64,000 nt of DNA from the NCBI GenBank assembly GCA_037447655.1, contig JBBHKE010002370.1, forward strand, positions 199,753 through 263,752, read 5' to 3'. Shown one piece after another: positions 1 to 12,305 of this stretch. The notes below the pieces were generated by a model that was given only the letters and a program-made list of their open reading frames with translations, was not told the DNA's origin and did no database searches. The stretch's first letter is position 1; each line of letters starts with the position of its first letter. A program made the translations under genes and the position numbers. The stretch is from Zygnema cylindricum (Eukaryota; Streptophyta; Zygnematophyceae; Zygnematales; Zygnemataceae).

Positions 1-444
1 CCGGCCGAGTTGTCCTAGGATGCACCATGGTTAGCATTAGCTTGTGCATGCGTTAAAAACGGAGCGACTGTGCTGGTCTACCTTTCCACAAGGTTTATAA
101 TGACGGTCATTTGCACTGGCATGCTAATTACCCTTGCGCACTACCTTCCAATGGGATTAAGATTAAAAAGGAAATGCTGAAAATTCCAAGAAAAAATTAA
201 CACTACTTGGGAAAAAAAAAAAAAAAAAAACATATATACTAATTAATCACTAACTATAATTTGGGTTTTTTCGAATAATGAATGCCCGCCGTATTGATGT
301 CCACATCAATATATGTTTCCGTACAAAATCTGACAATTCGTACGCCAAAATATGAATATTCGAGTTTGCGTCTCTTGTGTACTTCCGTTATTACCGATAA
401 TTAAAAAAAGAACCTTAAAAGTCGTAAAGGAAAAATTAGAATTA

Positions 445-1219
445 GGGTAACCTTCCATCACGCGTTCCCATTAATCGTACGGTCACGTTTACTGGCAGTA
501 ATATTTGGAACACCTTTCCATCTGGTCGTGTCAGCGAGGCAAAAATTGCGTACGTGTTCGATTACGATTGGTACCACGTAGGATCCTGTTGAGCCGGCCG
601 GGAATAATGAAAGTTTTGAAAAGTACAATATCTCACCAGTGTATCTGTACGGGCGGACGCGGATTAAAGTATCCAGCAACATCACGCTAATGTACAATTT
701 GAACGTTATTGTATTTGTCGTTGTACCAACGGCCACGAAGATTGTTGCAAAATGAAAACTTGTACATATGTCCATAAATGCACCATTTGTACGTTCATGT
801 ATTATCGTTGTACAAGCGGAGGCGTGACAGAATGTCTTACTACCAAGATTTTGTCGTCGAACAGGGTGGCTTTGAGGTCAAAAGGTACGCGCCATTTGCC
901 ACATGTAAGTTTATAACTTCACGTCCGTCGTGGGTCGACTGTGGCTTTTACAAGTGGACCATTAAACGCGTCCAGTAAGCGCAAAGTGTCCTCTTGAGGA
1001 CAGTCGGAGGAGACTCGCCAGGTACTGGATAGAAGGGGTGTTTGTGTAGATAATTCAAAATCCGATGGTAGAAGTTTTCGCCGAAAAGTCTGGAGAATCT
1101 TAACGAATTTATGGTAAACTTCTTTTGTAAAAAATAAAAAAAAAAGCAGTACGGCTTAGTACGGAAAGGTACTTTCTCCAGTAAGCAACCCCACTTTTTC
1201 GCCTGATGGAAGGTTACCC
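445..1219. mobile_element. PIF/Harbinger-like non-autonomous element (MITE-like)
   Basis: The two ends form a terminal inverted repeat: GGGTAACCTTCCATCA at 445 and its reverse complement ending at 1219. Each end is flanked directly by TTA (442-444 and 1220-1222). A TTA/TWA target duplication with GG-starting termini is the hallmark of PIF/Harbinger elements. The interior has no plausible transposase and only short chance ORFs. The right end also resembles the right end of the element at 30281-31000, with the shared stretch cactttttNgNctgatgga, so the two belong to one superfamily. Confidence 0.8.
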
Positions 1220-1256
1220 TTATGGATTGTATTTCAGGTTTGAAATTTTTTAAATA

Positions 1257-2208
1257 GGGCACCGAATCAGCGTTATTTACTCTTATAGCTAGTGTTGTGT
1301 ATGGGTAAGGATTTACCGATAACCGATATGGACCTTTTTTCGTGTTCCCGATAATCGATATATCGGTACGATATATCGACATCGGTCTTATCGCCGATAA
1401 GTAGCCGATAATATCGGGTACTTATCGGCGATAATGCCGATAACGATAACTTTCGACGATAACTGTACGGACCTTACATATGTATGTACGACCTGTACAC
1501 TCAACTGTACGTGTTATTCCCCGGACGTGTACAAGCACAAAAAGTACAGTAGCCGTCATGAAATCTCTACGTTTTTGATACGGATCTAGTAAAAACGAGT
1601 TACCTTCCACATCCGACGCCATGGCTTTGTCCCTTTACTCATTGAGATCCACTGGGGACATGCCACGTGTCAATCTATCCGTTTTTATTTGGCATAAGCT
1701 GCCAAAAGAGTCATTTCGGGATGCCCGCGCTCACGCTGGCTCGTCCGCTCGTGTTTTCTCATTCCAAGTAGTCCGTTCGATTACGGCGGCGCGCAGAATG
1801 TTATTTTGCGTCCGTTGTACTTTGTGTCCTCCGTCCTCTTCCCGTTCCATGTTCACCAGTTTTCAGTAAAATTCCGTACGTTGCCGTAAAATTGTTGTGC
1901 AGTTAACTGGCCAACGTTTATGTGTTGCGCTGTCCGTAATACATTGCAGTTAAACGGAGACGGAACAGGTTTTTATACGTGGCATGCCACGCTATATAAA
2001 GTCAATAATATAATACAGTATGATATAAAGTACTATTGTATGCATACTATAATTTTTATTTTGTTTTCGCCGATATGGAATTTGTTGGTCTCAGACCGAT
2101 ATATCGGATTCTCTGACCGTTCGATAACTAATAACTATCGGTATCGGTGTTATCGCGATAAGTTTTTTACCGATACACAACACATTATAGCGATTGGCGG
2201 TGTACTGT
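1257..2208. mobile_element. CACCG-TIR MITE split by the hAT-like insertion
   Basis: GCACCGAATCAGCG near 1258 and TAGCGATTGGCGGTGTA ending near 2208 match the two termini of the MITE superfamily seen at 17.5, 26.6 and 33.0 kb. Almost everything between them is the hAT-like element at 1291-2190. The host copy is therefore very short, and the insertion is younger than its host. The assignment rests on the two termini only. Confidence 0.5.
1291..2190. mobile_element. hAT-like non-autonomous element rich in CGATATATCG motifs
   Basis: The left end reads TAGTGTTGTGTAT and the right end TACACAACACA, an imperfect inverted repeat. TTATAGC lies immediately outside both ends and looks like a 7-8 bp target duplication, typical of hAT elements. 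The sub-terminal regions hold many short palindromes built on CGATA/TATCG. No transposase is seen. Part of the interior (TGGCATGCCACG near 1981-1992) recurs in opposite orientation near 25630, so the copy at 25.4-25.9 kb is related. It sits inside a MITE whose own ends show at about 1257 and 2208. Exact boundaries are uncertain by a few bases. Confidence 0.65.
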
Positions 2209-2299
2209 AGAGTCCGAGCCATATCTGGCGGGAGCCAAATCTTTAAAACCGGGTAATAAAAATACCACAGCATTCAAAATTCCGAACCTTTCCATGATT

Positions 2300-2829
2300 A
2301 GGTTTGCGTTTCGACCTTTCCACCAAGCCCACCAATCGGACAAGCCGAACCGAAGTAAACCATTGCAGGCAGTTCTCTACTGTACTGTAGCGCCCGAGTC
2401 ATATCTGGCGGGACCGAGCCATGGCTCCCTTGCTCTCGCGCTCGGAGGCCGCCCTCATGGCTGCCCTCCGAGGCCACGTGCGGCACCCGCTTCACGAGCG
2501 GCCTCAGGAGGCCTGGACGCGTGCGAGGATTAAACCCCGGCACTCCAGCTGTCTTCTAATTTCCACCTGGCGTTTCTGGACTCCACCGTCTTTCTCATCT
2601 CCCTCTCCCTCCACTCTCCCTCCTCCTGGCCACGGCCACCTTTCTCTTCCAAATTCCTGCCACGTGTTCTCTCCTGGTACTCGTTTGACATTCCGGAGTT
2701 TCTAGGTCTGCCGCCGTGGCTCCTGCTGAGAGTTCGACCCGGCGGTGGTTCGCACGTGCGAGGGACCCTGGCGACTGGTCCACGTCAGCCGAGTGGTGGG
2801 GCATCCAGGGCGGCGGCTGGGGCCACGAC
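2300..2829 (+). promoter_or_regulatory. GC-rich promoter/5' leader candidate of the methyltransferase gene
   Basis: Base composition changes sharply from AT-rich repeats to GC-rich sequence here. Several ACGT-core elements occur: CCACGTGC near 2475, CCACGTGT near 2660, GCACGTGC near 2753 and CCACGTCA near 2780. No conserved coding block ends before 2830. An open frame runs upstream of the chosen ATG from about 2706 but contains no in-frame ATG. The call is by composition and position only. Confidence 0.4.
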
Positions 2830-5800
2830 ATGGGCGAAACGGTGTTTCGTGAGGCCTCCGATGTCGGGAATGGCGAGGTACAGGTCACGGCGCATGCCAG
2901 TACGGCTCAGGTGGGACGTCCGTACCATTCTGTACGGAAAGAAATTGGTTTCTGGAAATGAAAATTTTTTATTGTGCGCAGCTCATGGTTGAAATGTGCG
3001 GAAACTATTGAAATGCTATATGCGGTTACCTACTTACCTTGCACTTAATGCATATTATACTGGAAGTAACGTATAATATGCATATAGTACGGGTAGCCAC
3101 ATGTAGCCGTTTCAGTTGTTTTCGCATTTTGAACCAGAGTGCAGTTCCCCACAGAGAGTGGTATTGTAGGGGAGCATGTCCTTTGTGAATTTCTTTGCAA
3201 TGGAACTGGCTATATGTTAACATTTTCCTGGATACGATTTGTTGTTGAAATATGTTGAAAGTGAGGGTTAAAGGTGTGCGTCAACATGATTAAATTCAAT
3301 TGGAGGCAATTGCAAAAGTTGTGTTTGAGCCATCCAATGCAGTGGCTTGAGGCAAACTCAGTCAAGTCGGGCTTTGGACATGTCCTGTTTAATAAATTTA
3401 CATGCTTCTTTATTTTTAGTCAACCCATTCTGGAAAAAGTCTTTCGCCATTATTCATGTTGTGAACCTGAAGAAAAAAATGATTGTATGAATTATTCCTC
3501 TAGTGTCTTACATTGCTCTTGACTACGGATTTCAATTTATTTACCGCCTTTACAATGCAATATAGTTCATGAGTTTTGGTTGCATGTCATGTTGCTACCA
3601 ATGCATATATTTTCATGTTTTATCTTTCCAGTTTGGGTGCACTCCTCAAGGACGCATTATAGATTATGAGTCAACTGGATCCGTTGGAATCGCTCTGACA
3701 CTAAAACACTGGTTGTACAAACGTTAGTCAGAATGAACGCAATCCACTCTAATATCTGTTGTAATTATCCACCCATGGTCAAACCTTTGACTTCAGTTGT
3801 CAAAAGGAAGTCCTTTTTAAAAAACATCACATATTATCTCCATTTTGTCTTGCCCCCTCTTCATCCTGAAGCTCATTGCAAGTCCAGATCTCCTGGCTCT
3901 CCCTCCCTCTTGCCCTCTCTTCTTCCTGTTTCAGTGAGTTCTTTCTGTGCAGGTTGGGGATGCAGAGCAGCTGCCAGCACGTCGACCACAGGACACTTGG
4001 CACTTCCTGGGCTCACAATGGAGAGTACTGCGTTTCAACAGCGTAACTAGACAGAGTGTGGCAAGGGTGACGGCGCTCCAATTTCCCCTCTCTCCAGAGG
4101 AGGAGGAGAGGGAGGAGGTTGAAGGAGGAGTGGTGCTTCGACAGCAGCCAGACTGCCTCGCCTTTGAGTGTGAGTTTGCAGAACTTGAGTGTTTACGACA
4201 GGGAGGAAGAGAGAGAGGAGGGCAACGTAGATAGTTTAGACAGAGTAAGCGAAGTGTTTGTTGATTTTGAAATTCAGATAGGTTGGCTTGGAGGTAATGA
4301 CGGTGAATACTTTACGATTACGTCCTACGGTTAGCGACGCCTCATCATGGTTACTCCATTTAGTGTCAATGTTGTTATGCATAAAAGCCCAGCTTATTCA
4401 ATTTCATGTGTACAACTCGCACATCAATGCGGTTAACTTTCACTTCAGTAAATGCAAAATATGAATGTATTATACTAATTCGGTGTAAGGAGACGTCGCG
4501 ATTTGATTCCACTTTCTTAATTAGTGTTATTAATGCTTTCTTATTTTCGGCCAGAAAACGTCTCTACCTGATTAGTGTTATTAGCTCTAAAAAGCAATGA
4601 GCGGTGTAGTTCTCTAATTCCGCTTGTCAAAACAATTCTGGACGAGCGTAATTTCCACTAATTCAATCTCCTGTCAATTGTTCGATTTCCCATTTTTTTT
4701 TTTAAACAATGAAGGGTTGACTTTGTGACATATGTCACATGTCTTGCAACAGATTTGAAGACAGCGGTTTCGGCCGGGCTCTCGTTTGCCAGCCTGGCAG
4801 GTCTCAATCTGACGCAGGAAATGCCAGCTCAGCAGAGTAACTCTGCTTCCAGCCAATCAAAAAATTTCAGTAAAAGACAACTTCGAGTACTCTGCATTGG
4901 CCTTGGGGGTGGCAGTTTACCGCTCTTTCTGGCGCATCACCTGCCAGGTGAGGGTGTTTGTTGTAGATACCTGACTTCTGTTGGTTTTCGCTTGATTTGT
5001 TTCTATGACTTCTTTTGGTTTTTGCTTGATTTGTTTCCTGTGCTTTCATAGGTTACACTAATGTATTAAGTTGCCTGGTTCAAGACTTGGTGTCACAGCC
5101 CCCCGCTTTTGCTGTTTCGTTTTCTTCCCTCGAGCCAACTGTTGGAAAGTTCTTCTCATTTAATGATTGATTTCTCAGGTGGATGTTTCATCTTGTAATG
5201 CTTTGTTTCTTTTGTTTCTTTTGGTTCTTTTGGTTCTTAATTTGCCATACAGGTTCTCAAGTAGATGCAGTGGAGTTGGATCCTACGGTTATTTCTGCGG
5301 CTGTTAATGCCATGGGTTTTCCACCATGGTCTGTCCAATCACGAAGCTCCATTCTTTCAGAAGCCAAGGGAGAAACGCCTGACAGAGTCTTGGAAACTGG
5401 AAGGAGGGAACGGACCTCGGATTTCACAAGGGGTGAGAATGAGGAGAAAGGTGTGGCCTTACAGGTTGGAAAGGAGAGGAGAGAAATGAGAGAACGTCGG
5501 ACGAGAAATAATACAGTTCAACGTCAGATTTGGGCCAGCATATGGGGCAGATTAGCAGTATATGAAGGCGATGGAGGCAGATTTGTAGAGGAGAAAGTGG
5601 AAAGAGAGGGGTGGGGCTGGAGCTCAAGTAGATCCATGGAAAACAGATCTCATGATCGGTTTTCTAAGGAAAGTGAATCTGGTTGTGGTTACGATCTCGT
5701 CTTTGTGGATGCATATGATGGGGAGGATAATGTTCCACGTCAGCTTTGGAACCGACATGGAAACTTCTTGCGCTCTCTTGCAAGACTCGTGCATCCGAGC

Positions 5801-6848
5801 CATGGAACTGTGGTGGTGGGTATAGCAGAGAGAGAGAGACCCAGTCAGTGGGACCCTATCAGTGATCAACGACATTGCTGTGTTTTTTTTTGTGAAATGT
5901 GTTTTTCTTTGCTTGAAAACGAGCCCCGTTTCATCGCTTGGACAGTTGAAATTTTAGCGTGTCACAATTGCGAAAAAAGTGGAACTACTTTATTGCCAAA
6001 CAAGTTCGAAAAAGCTCCAGTTTGAGTGCTGACAGTTGTCAGTTTCCCATTTGCAGGTGAATCTGCATGGAAACTTGCCGCCTCCCTCTCTCTTTGAGCG
6101 TTTGACGGGCAACTGCCATCGAGGCTTTGACCCGTCCAGTGAGAAGGGCGCTGTGGTTCAGGAGATCTGCCGAGCATACAGGCAGGCAGTGCTTCTCTGG
6201 GGCATCATGGGGCATGGCAAGGCGCTGTGTGGGGTTGGGGATTTTGTGGGTCAGTATGTGTCTGCTTGATGGCATGCCATGTGGCGGCATGTTGTGCGCT
6301 TTCACATGGTATGACGTGATGCTATCAAATGGATGTGTACAAGTATGATCATGATCACCTCTACCTTATTGTTCAAATTTCTAATACACTGCGATAGTGG
6401 GTCAATATTTCCCCTCATTTTTGCAGACATTGGTAACGTCGAGAAGGCTCTTAATAGCATGATGTAGGTATTTGATTGCCATATTAATGGCATATTGGAA
6501 CATGAAAGTTGTGACCTGACGTGAGTTGATGTGTTCCTTCCTTGTTTTGTCTGAAGCTGTAACAGGGACACACTGTTAGGGAGTACTGGAGCTACACCCG
6601 TGACACGTGTCACACGTGGCAATCAATCATTGGATGGAGCCACAGATGGAAGCAGTGCCCTCGGAATGGCATTTACTGTGGCGACCCCTTTCCAAGGCAA
6701 TGTGGCACTGGTAGTGGGCCGAGGAGGGGGGCAGGGAGAGACGAATGTGGAGGCATTGAAAAGGGAAGGGAAGAGAGTGCAGAGAATGTTGGGGATACCC
6801 TTCGATGTTAGTTTTCGGGCAGCACTCGGCTTTCATCTCGTGGATTGA
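2830..6848 (+). CDS. Class I SAM-dependent methyltransferase, spermidine-synthase-like (METTL13-related plant family)
   Basis: Seven exons: 2830-2910, 3632-3722, 3966-4169, 4753-4947, 5253-5815, 6057-6253, 6566-6848. The joins are in frame and give about 537 residues. Motif I is VLCIGLGGGSLPLFL, followed by VDAVELDP, which holds the acidic residue that contacts the SAM ribose. YDLVFVDAYDGEDNVP is the motif IV region. WRVLRFNSVTRQSVARV and CLAFEYLKTAVSAGLS match blocks I recall from the plant family. A charged, low-complexity insert of roughly 70-80 residues (about 5340-5640) separates the motif I block from RLAVYEGDGG. The start is the first ATG in the exon that joins phase 0 to exon 2, so exon 1 is the least certain. 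The substrate is unknown; METTL13 relatives methylate eEF1A, but only the spermidine-synthase-like half is seen here. AATAAA at 7218 and 7391 could end the transcript. Confidence 0.85.
3048..3083. repeat. Perfect inverted repeat in intron 1
   Basis: ATGCATATTATAC at 3048-3060 is followed by a 10-base loop and its exact reverse complement at 3071-3083. In RNA this would form a 13-bp hairpin inside intron 1 of the methyltransferase gene. Confidence 0.75.
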
Positions 6849-8399
6849 AATGTATACGGTGCGAAAAATCGTTGTCCTCCTTTTCTTCAGAATGCACTCT
6901 TTTTAGAATGGTGCCCGGGAGATAGGTACAAGAAAAGTTTTGTTCAAGAAAGGCTCATACTGGTAGAGCCACTCTTTTCTCTTTTCTTTTGCCTTCTTGT
7001 TTTTGCTTTAGACAGTTGTTAGAAATTAGACCACCGCCACCTTTGTCCACTTATTGCCGTTACACGACGCTTGACTTTTTTTTTAAGTTTTGAATTGTTA
7101 GAAGGTGTAGACCTATCTCTTGTTGGTGCACATTAGTTTTTGGTTGACATCACCACCAAACAACTTATGAAACTTATACTTTTTGTGTGATCAGGCCAGA
7201 ATTTAGCAAAATTCAGCAATAAAGCTGACTGCTAAACAGTTTTATTATCAATTTTGATTTTAAACAGTTTTGGGTGGGTATAAGTTTCCGTCATTCATAA
7301 TCTGTTGAGAGAGACACACCATGCTCCGTCAAACCCAATGCACTCTATACCGATGCTATGACTTTTATGTTCTATCTTGTACTGTACCTGAATAAAGACA
7401 GTAGCCACTCTGCTTTAATGTCTTAATAGTTGCGTTTAACAACGTTATGTTGCTCTAATAGCATCTAAATTTTGTTTAGTGGATAGGTCCGAGATTGTTT
7501 TAAAGTTATGCGTTAATAAGATGATTTGACAAAGCTTCCTAGAACGATGATAAAGCAAAAACATGTCATGTAATTACTGGGAGCCAAATGAAAAAAAAAA
7601 TCATTCGACATTTTTGGAGAGCGCTGTATCCTCGCACGGTATTCTATTGTGCTTGCATTAGAATGGAAAAATGAGTTTTGGCTCTTCACCGAGTTTGATG
7701 AAGTTTTGTTTCAAAAGCAGTCGAGGCTCAGAGGAGAATGTCCTGCTATGCTTCGATGACAATGACAAGGCGTCCCCTCTCTTTCAAGTATGTTTATGAC
7801 ACCCATTTCCAATGGAAGAGCCCCGATGGTAGCCTGAATGTCCACTCTCATGTCCATCTCTTTGGTTATTCACATGGTGGTGAAGGACCATGATAGGGTT
7901 CAAGATGCTAGTGCAACCATTGGTTTAAACACAAAAGAAAGTGATAAGCCAAACAAACCGAGTACCTGGAAAAAAAAAGGAATGAACAGCAAGAGAGGAA
8001 TTGAAAAAATGTACATGCCGGTGTGACTAGACCTACATAATACAAAATAACTTGAAGGGGACAAACAGAAAGAGATGGGCATACTAATAAAGTACGTGGG
8101 AGTGGAAAACAAACGGAAAAGAAACAGAGAGATATACCACCATAACAAAAACTACCAAGCATCTCCCGACAACACATCTAAAAACCAACTAAAACCAACC
8201 CCTTAAATCCCCCGGGGTCAGCGGAGAACGCTGAGGGAGAACATTTTTAAATCCGTTTGTCCAGAGACCCCCTATTGTCCTGTAGAGACATTCACAAATG
8301 TTTGGAGGATATTAAAAATGTGCAAACACAATTGAGCAAGTTGAACAAGATCTCCGCATTTTGCTAGCGTATTACAGTGCTCTCTTTCTCACTCCTCTC

Positions 8400-8545
8400 T
8401 CTCTCACGCCCTTTAGTCCGCGAGGGTGGCGGCGCAATTTCCGAACGCTACGAGAGGAAACCGGGGCTTGAACCCCCGTCACCACTGTGGTAGGCCGATG
8501 CGCTGATCGTCGGACGACTGCAGGAGCAATCTACTCCGGGTATGA
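8400..8545 (-). mobile_element. tRNA-derived SINE candidate
   Basis: Read on the minus strand, GGGGGTTCAAGCCCC near 8463-8477 is a good B-box/T-loop palindrome. It is preceded by GATCAGCGCATCGGCC and CTACCACAGTGGTGAC, an arrangement like the tRNA-derived head of plant SINEs. The downstream minus-strand sequence ends in a GA-rich tract near 8385-8410. The fragment lacks a convincing intact cloverleaf, so a functional tRNA is unlikely. No second copy was seen in the window. Confidence 0.45.
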
Positions 8546-8869
8546 GCAAATCAGCGTTTTTTTTCTTTTTCATCTTCTCCGTTCTTTCATCTGGCGTTGG
8601 CCTGCCTCCGGTCTAGGTTGCCTTTCAGGGCCATCCGTGGACAACTCCCTTGAAAACATGGGGGAAACAACACCCAAACGCACTCCGCCGAAATCCGAAT
8701 TTTCTGTCGGATTTGTTACGAATTTCGCACGTTTAGTATGAATTCCGAAGGTTCGAGGACCTATGAACAACCAATTTAGTGTGGATGCCACCCGTTTGCT
8801 CCCGCCAAAGGCATCGAATTTAGTACGGATCTTATAAAATCGGGAAACCATGTCGTAAATTTGTGAGAT

Positions 8870-9030
8870 TAATGACGTCGACGCTGTCACAGGTGAGCAT
8901 GACGTCAAAATGTCACAAAACCCTAGACATCTACAACGTCACAAAAGAATAGACGTCTACAACCGTCGCTACAGTATTTTCTAAACATCACCTATTGTCG
9001 CGAATTTTGTAGTCGTCTACAACCGTCACA
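8870..9030. repeat. Degenerate CTACAACCGTC repeat block
   Basis: Motifs such as GTCTACAACCGTC, CATCTACAACGTCAC and GTCGTCTACAACCGTCAC recur here. Similar GTAAACGTCTACAAT and ACGTCTACAATGACA motifs occur at 28750-28930, inside the Harbinger-like element there. This suggests a related but diverged element. Confidence 0.4.
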
Positions 9031-9545
9031 GTTTAAAGTAACGTTTTTGTAGTAGGAACATTTTCAAAAGTACAGTACTATGGAGAATCTTCACTAAAAA
9101 TCAAAGTACCAAGTCTAGGTTTCGGTTACATGGGAAGACACCCTTACTGTAATCTGTTGCTGCGGATTGATGTCCTTCCTACGTTACTACTGGAACAAGA
9201 GCGTAAACGGAGTCCGGCTCTCTCCTCTCCCCTCTTCCTCCGCTCTCCTCTCTCTCTCTCTCTCTCTTCCTAAAACTCGTCTTAACGACAACCGCAGTTC
9301 CCACCGTTTCCGCCGCATCTCCCTCTCCCTCCCCCCCCTCTCCTCAAAAATTTGTAGGATATTTAGGGTTTTCAGGGTCTTGATATTCAATGTATCTGCG
9401 TGAATTATCGAAATCGCGATAATGGCGATGAATCCACAATGAAACGCCGATATTGTCCATGAAACAAAAGTCTCCTTGCACGAAATTTGTATTATATATA
9501 TTCTAATTTCGCATTAACACCATTAAATCCTCAACGCTGATAACG

Positions 9546-11943
9546 ATGGACAGTGAACTGGAGACGAAGAGCAAAGGAGCAATCTTCAAAGAGACTGATA
9601 ATGGAAGACGGAGATTTTTGCTGGAACTCGAGTTTCTTCAGCTTCTAGCCAATCCAACTTACATTCATTGTACGTCGCGACTATTTATTTGGTCCAAAAT
9701 ATTTGAATAATTCCATGTGTTTTGCAGTAGATCAGATTCTATTTAGGAGAGAGTAGAAGGTTTTAAACTTAGGGCTTGAATAGAACCTGGAAACGTTCTC
9801 CTTTTTTCAAGCATTGAACAAATTGTTAGGTATTGTGTTGAAAAATGTATTTTTTTATTGCAAAAAGTTTCATTTATGTACATCAATTACCACGATTAGC
9901 GTTAACAGATTAATGGAAAGTGCCATAACTTCACGTACACAAAAGTAAAGCTCATAAAAAGGTTTAACTCCCTTGTGCATATATATGTATATGTATGTTC
10001 TATTTACTATTGGTTTACAATATTTTATGGATAGGTCTGAAATATTGACACCTATTATTAGTTGCAAAGATAAACATTGTGAGGCATATAATCTTCCAAA
10101 ATTTAGTTTTTTTAACAATTTCATTTGACCTCAAGTATATATTTTTTTAGGGTTTACGATCTCTTTATTTCACTCCAAGGTGTGATAGTGTTTTTTATGT
10201 CATTGGTGAATACCACTGCTGTTGTGTCTGCTTTAAATCTTTGGTAGATAGACTCGATAATTTCGGTGAAATTCGCAATTGAACATTTTCAAATCAGACT
10301 AAAGCAGGTCCAGTTCCTGTCTTTGGTTTTATTTTGTTTGTTTTTGTTTTTTTTTTCATGGTGTTCATAAGCTCTACATGACGAGGGTATTTTTGAAAGC
10401 TTGTGAACGAGAGAATGAAGGGAAAGGGAGGGGAGCGAGAAGATTGCAGGTTATGATACATATGCTTTTTATAAGCTTACGAAATCGGTGGGGAAAGGTG
10501 TATTTGTAGGTGCAATCTACACTAAATTATGGGAAGCTAATTTCTCGTATCTGCAGACCTTGCTCAGAATCGATACTTCGAGGACCCGGCTTTTGTGAAG
10601 TATTTGGACTACTTGCAATACTGGAAACGCCCAGAATATGTGAGGTTCATAATGTGAGTAAATACAAAGAGTGACAAGGAGAGTGGAAATAGCAAGGCAC
10701 AAAGAGAGATGAAGAGGAATGCAGAAATGGATAGGTGGAGCAAAAAGGGTTTTGGAAAAAAATTGAAGTTGTATAAAGGAAGAAAAAAGAGGTGAGGGGG
10801 AGAGGGGGGGAGGGAGATAGAGGTTGAAAGTAAGAAATTTCAGGAAGTATGTTGAGAATTTTGCAAAACTTACCCGGATTGCTTTTATTTGATGGAAACT
10901 TTCGTGAGTTGCAAATTTTATGTTTATGGTAAAAATCATTAGAAAGTTATTTCTCTATTACATATTTTACTCTTTGGGTTTCTATAATAGGTACCCGCAT
11001 TCTCTCTTCTTTTTGGATCTTTTACAAAATTCAAACTTTCGGACAGCCATGGCTCACCCTGCAAACAAGGTATATACTGTTCGGCCTCATGAGTACCTTA
11101 TTTGCTTAAATTTCAGCATATTTCTTACATTTTCCTTTGTCGTACATTTAGAGGAAAGGTGATTGACCAGTCACTTATCAATGAACGTCAAAGCACAACG
11201 AAAGTAGCAAAAGGTAGCGAGTTTTCATGTCTCACCGAATGTTCCTTTTGCATTTCACAATGCAAATTTACAATAAGAGCCTATCAAGCTTAACCAATAT
11301 AAGTTTAAGGCAAGAACTTTTGAGGAAAGTTTTTTAAATTCTGGTTTAAAGTTTTCTTTTTCGGTGGTTGTCAAATTGCGCTTCTTGGTTGGATGCTTAG
11401 GTGTCACTTTTTGTACTACATGGAAAAACTCCCAACACAGAAAATGTGAATAAAACTTGGTCGAATTTAGGTAGAACTGTAAGAAGGAACACGCCTATTA
11501 TAAATAAGCATCGTCAAAGTATTGGTGTCCACTCAACATGGAACTTGTCCACCCAACGTGGTTATTTCTGGGAAGTTTCCTACAAGCCTAAAAAATTACA
11601 TCAACATTCGTCTTCGTTTTTTTTTTGAAACTGCATTTTTCTTATGATGATGTTTACCCAATTTGACATCCTTTTTTTGTGTATACATTTTACATAGGAA
11701 ATTGCCCACCGTCAACAATTTTATTTTTGGCAACATTATCGTAACAATCGCCTCAAACTGTTACAAGAGCAAGGGAGGCGCTCTATGCCAGAGACAACAG
11801 ATACGGAAGATAAACTGAAAACTGAAGTTCCATCTACCAAACCTCTTCCCACTGACGCAGTGACGGTAGTTCCCAAAGAAGAAGGGCCTGAGAAGAAGAC
11901 GAAGGAAAGTAGAGAAGGTACCTCTCGGAAAAGGAAGTTGTGA
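9546..11943 (+). CDS. MED31: Mediator complex subunit 31 (Soh1 family)
   Basis: Four exons, 9546-9669, 10557-10653, 10991-11069 and 11698-11943, join in frame to give 181 residues. The Soh1 domain covers about residues 25-125. It shows LELEFLQLLANPTYIHY, LAQNRYFEDPAFVKYL, YLQYWKRPEYVRFIMYPHS, FRTAMAHPANK and HRQQFYFWQHYRNNRLK, in family order and without gaps. The tail is acidic-to-basic and ends RKRKL, as plant MED31 proteins end in a basic cluster. MED31 sits in the middle module of Mediator and links DNA-binding factors to RNA polymerase II. The ATG is the first one in the exon and gives a normal-length N-terminus. The gene converges on the syntaxin gene downstream. Confidence 0.96.
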
Positions 11944-12114
11944 AGTGGAAAATTAATACATTTGTATGCATTGTATCTGTGAAGTTGCTAATTTGTGGTA
12001 TAGTCTCTGTCAGTTTGCTGCTTGCAGGATTTTTTGAATACTAAGTTTTTTGTACAGCTTGTGTGAATTTAACAAAAGCCATTAGTGTACTCACATGTTG
12101 AGAAAACTTATCGT

Positions 12115-12305
12115 TGTTAGTGTTAAAGTTTTTTTCGCCACTTAAAATATCTTTTCTCTGAGCACACTTGTCGGATTGTCAATCTGATGGTTGCTATTGG
12201 AAGGCAAGATTCTCACCTTCGTGTTGGCGGTCTCGGATTGACAATCCGAAAGTGTGCACGGAGGAAAAATGAGTGGCAAAAAAAACTTTAATAGTAACAA
12301 GAACG
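12115..12305. mobile_element. MITE of the GGATTGTCAATC sub-family, copy 1
   Basis: The imperfect palindrome starts GTTAAAGTTTTTTTCGCCAC and ends GTGGCAAAAAAAACTTTAA. The core is GCACACTTGTCGGATTG, then CAATCTGATGG, with the inverse GACAATCCGAAAGTGTGCAC. Related copies are at 58010-58240 and 62777-62990. This copy lies about 170 bp after the MED31 stop, so it may be within its 3' UTR. Confidence 0.65.

Larger units (their letters stand above)
6849..9545. other. Intergenic stretch, no gene recognised
   Basis: This interval holds the 3' flank of the methyltransferase gene, with AATAAA at 7218-7223 and 7391-7396. It also has a tRNA-like SINE candidate near 8400-8545 and repeat DNA at 8870-9030. 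The stretch at 9215-9345 is CT-rich and precedes MED31. Short ORFs here show no conserved motif. Confidence 0.6.

Noticed and set aside
8463-8540. A functional tRNA gene on the minus strand
   Set aside because: Only the T-arm/B-box half is convincing; no full cloverleaf or matching acceptor stem could be drawn.
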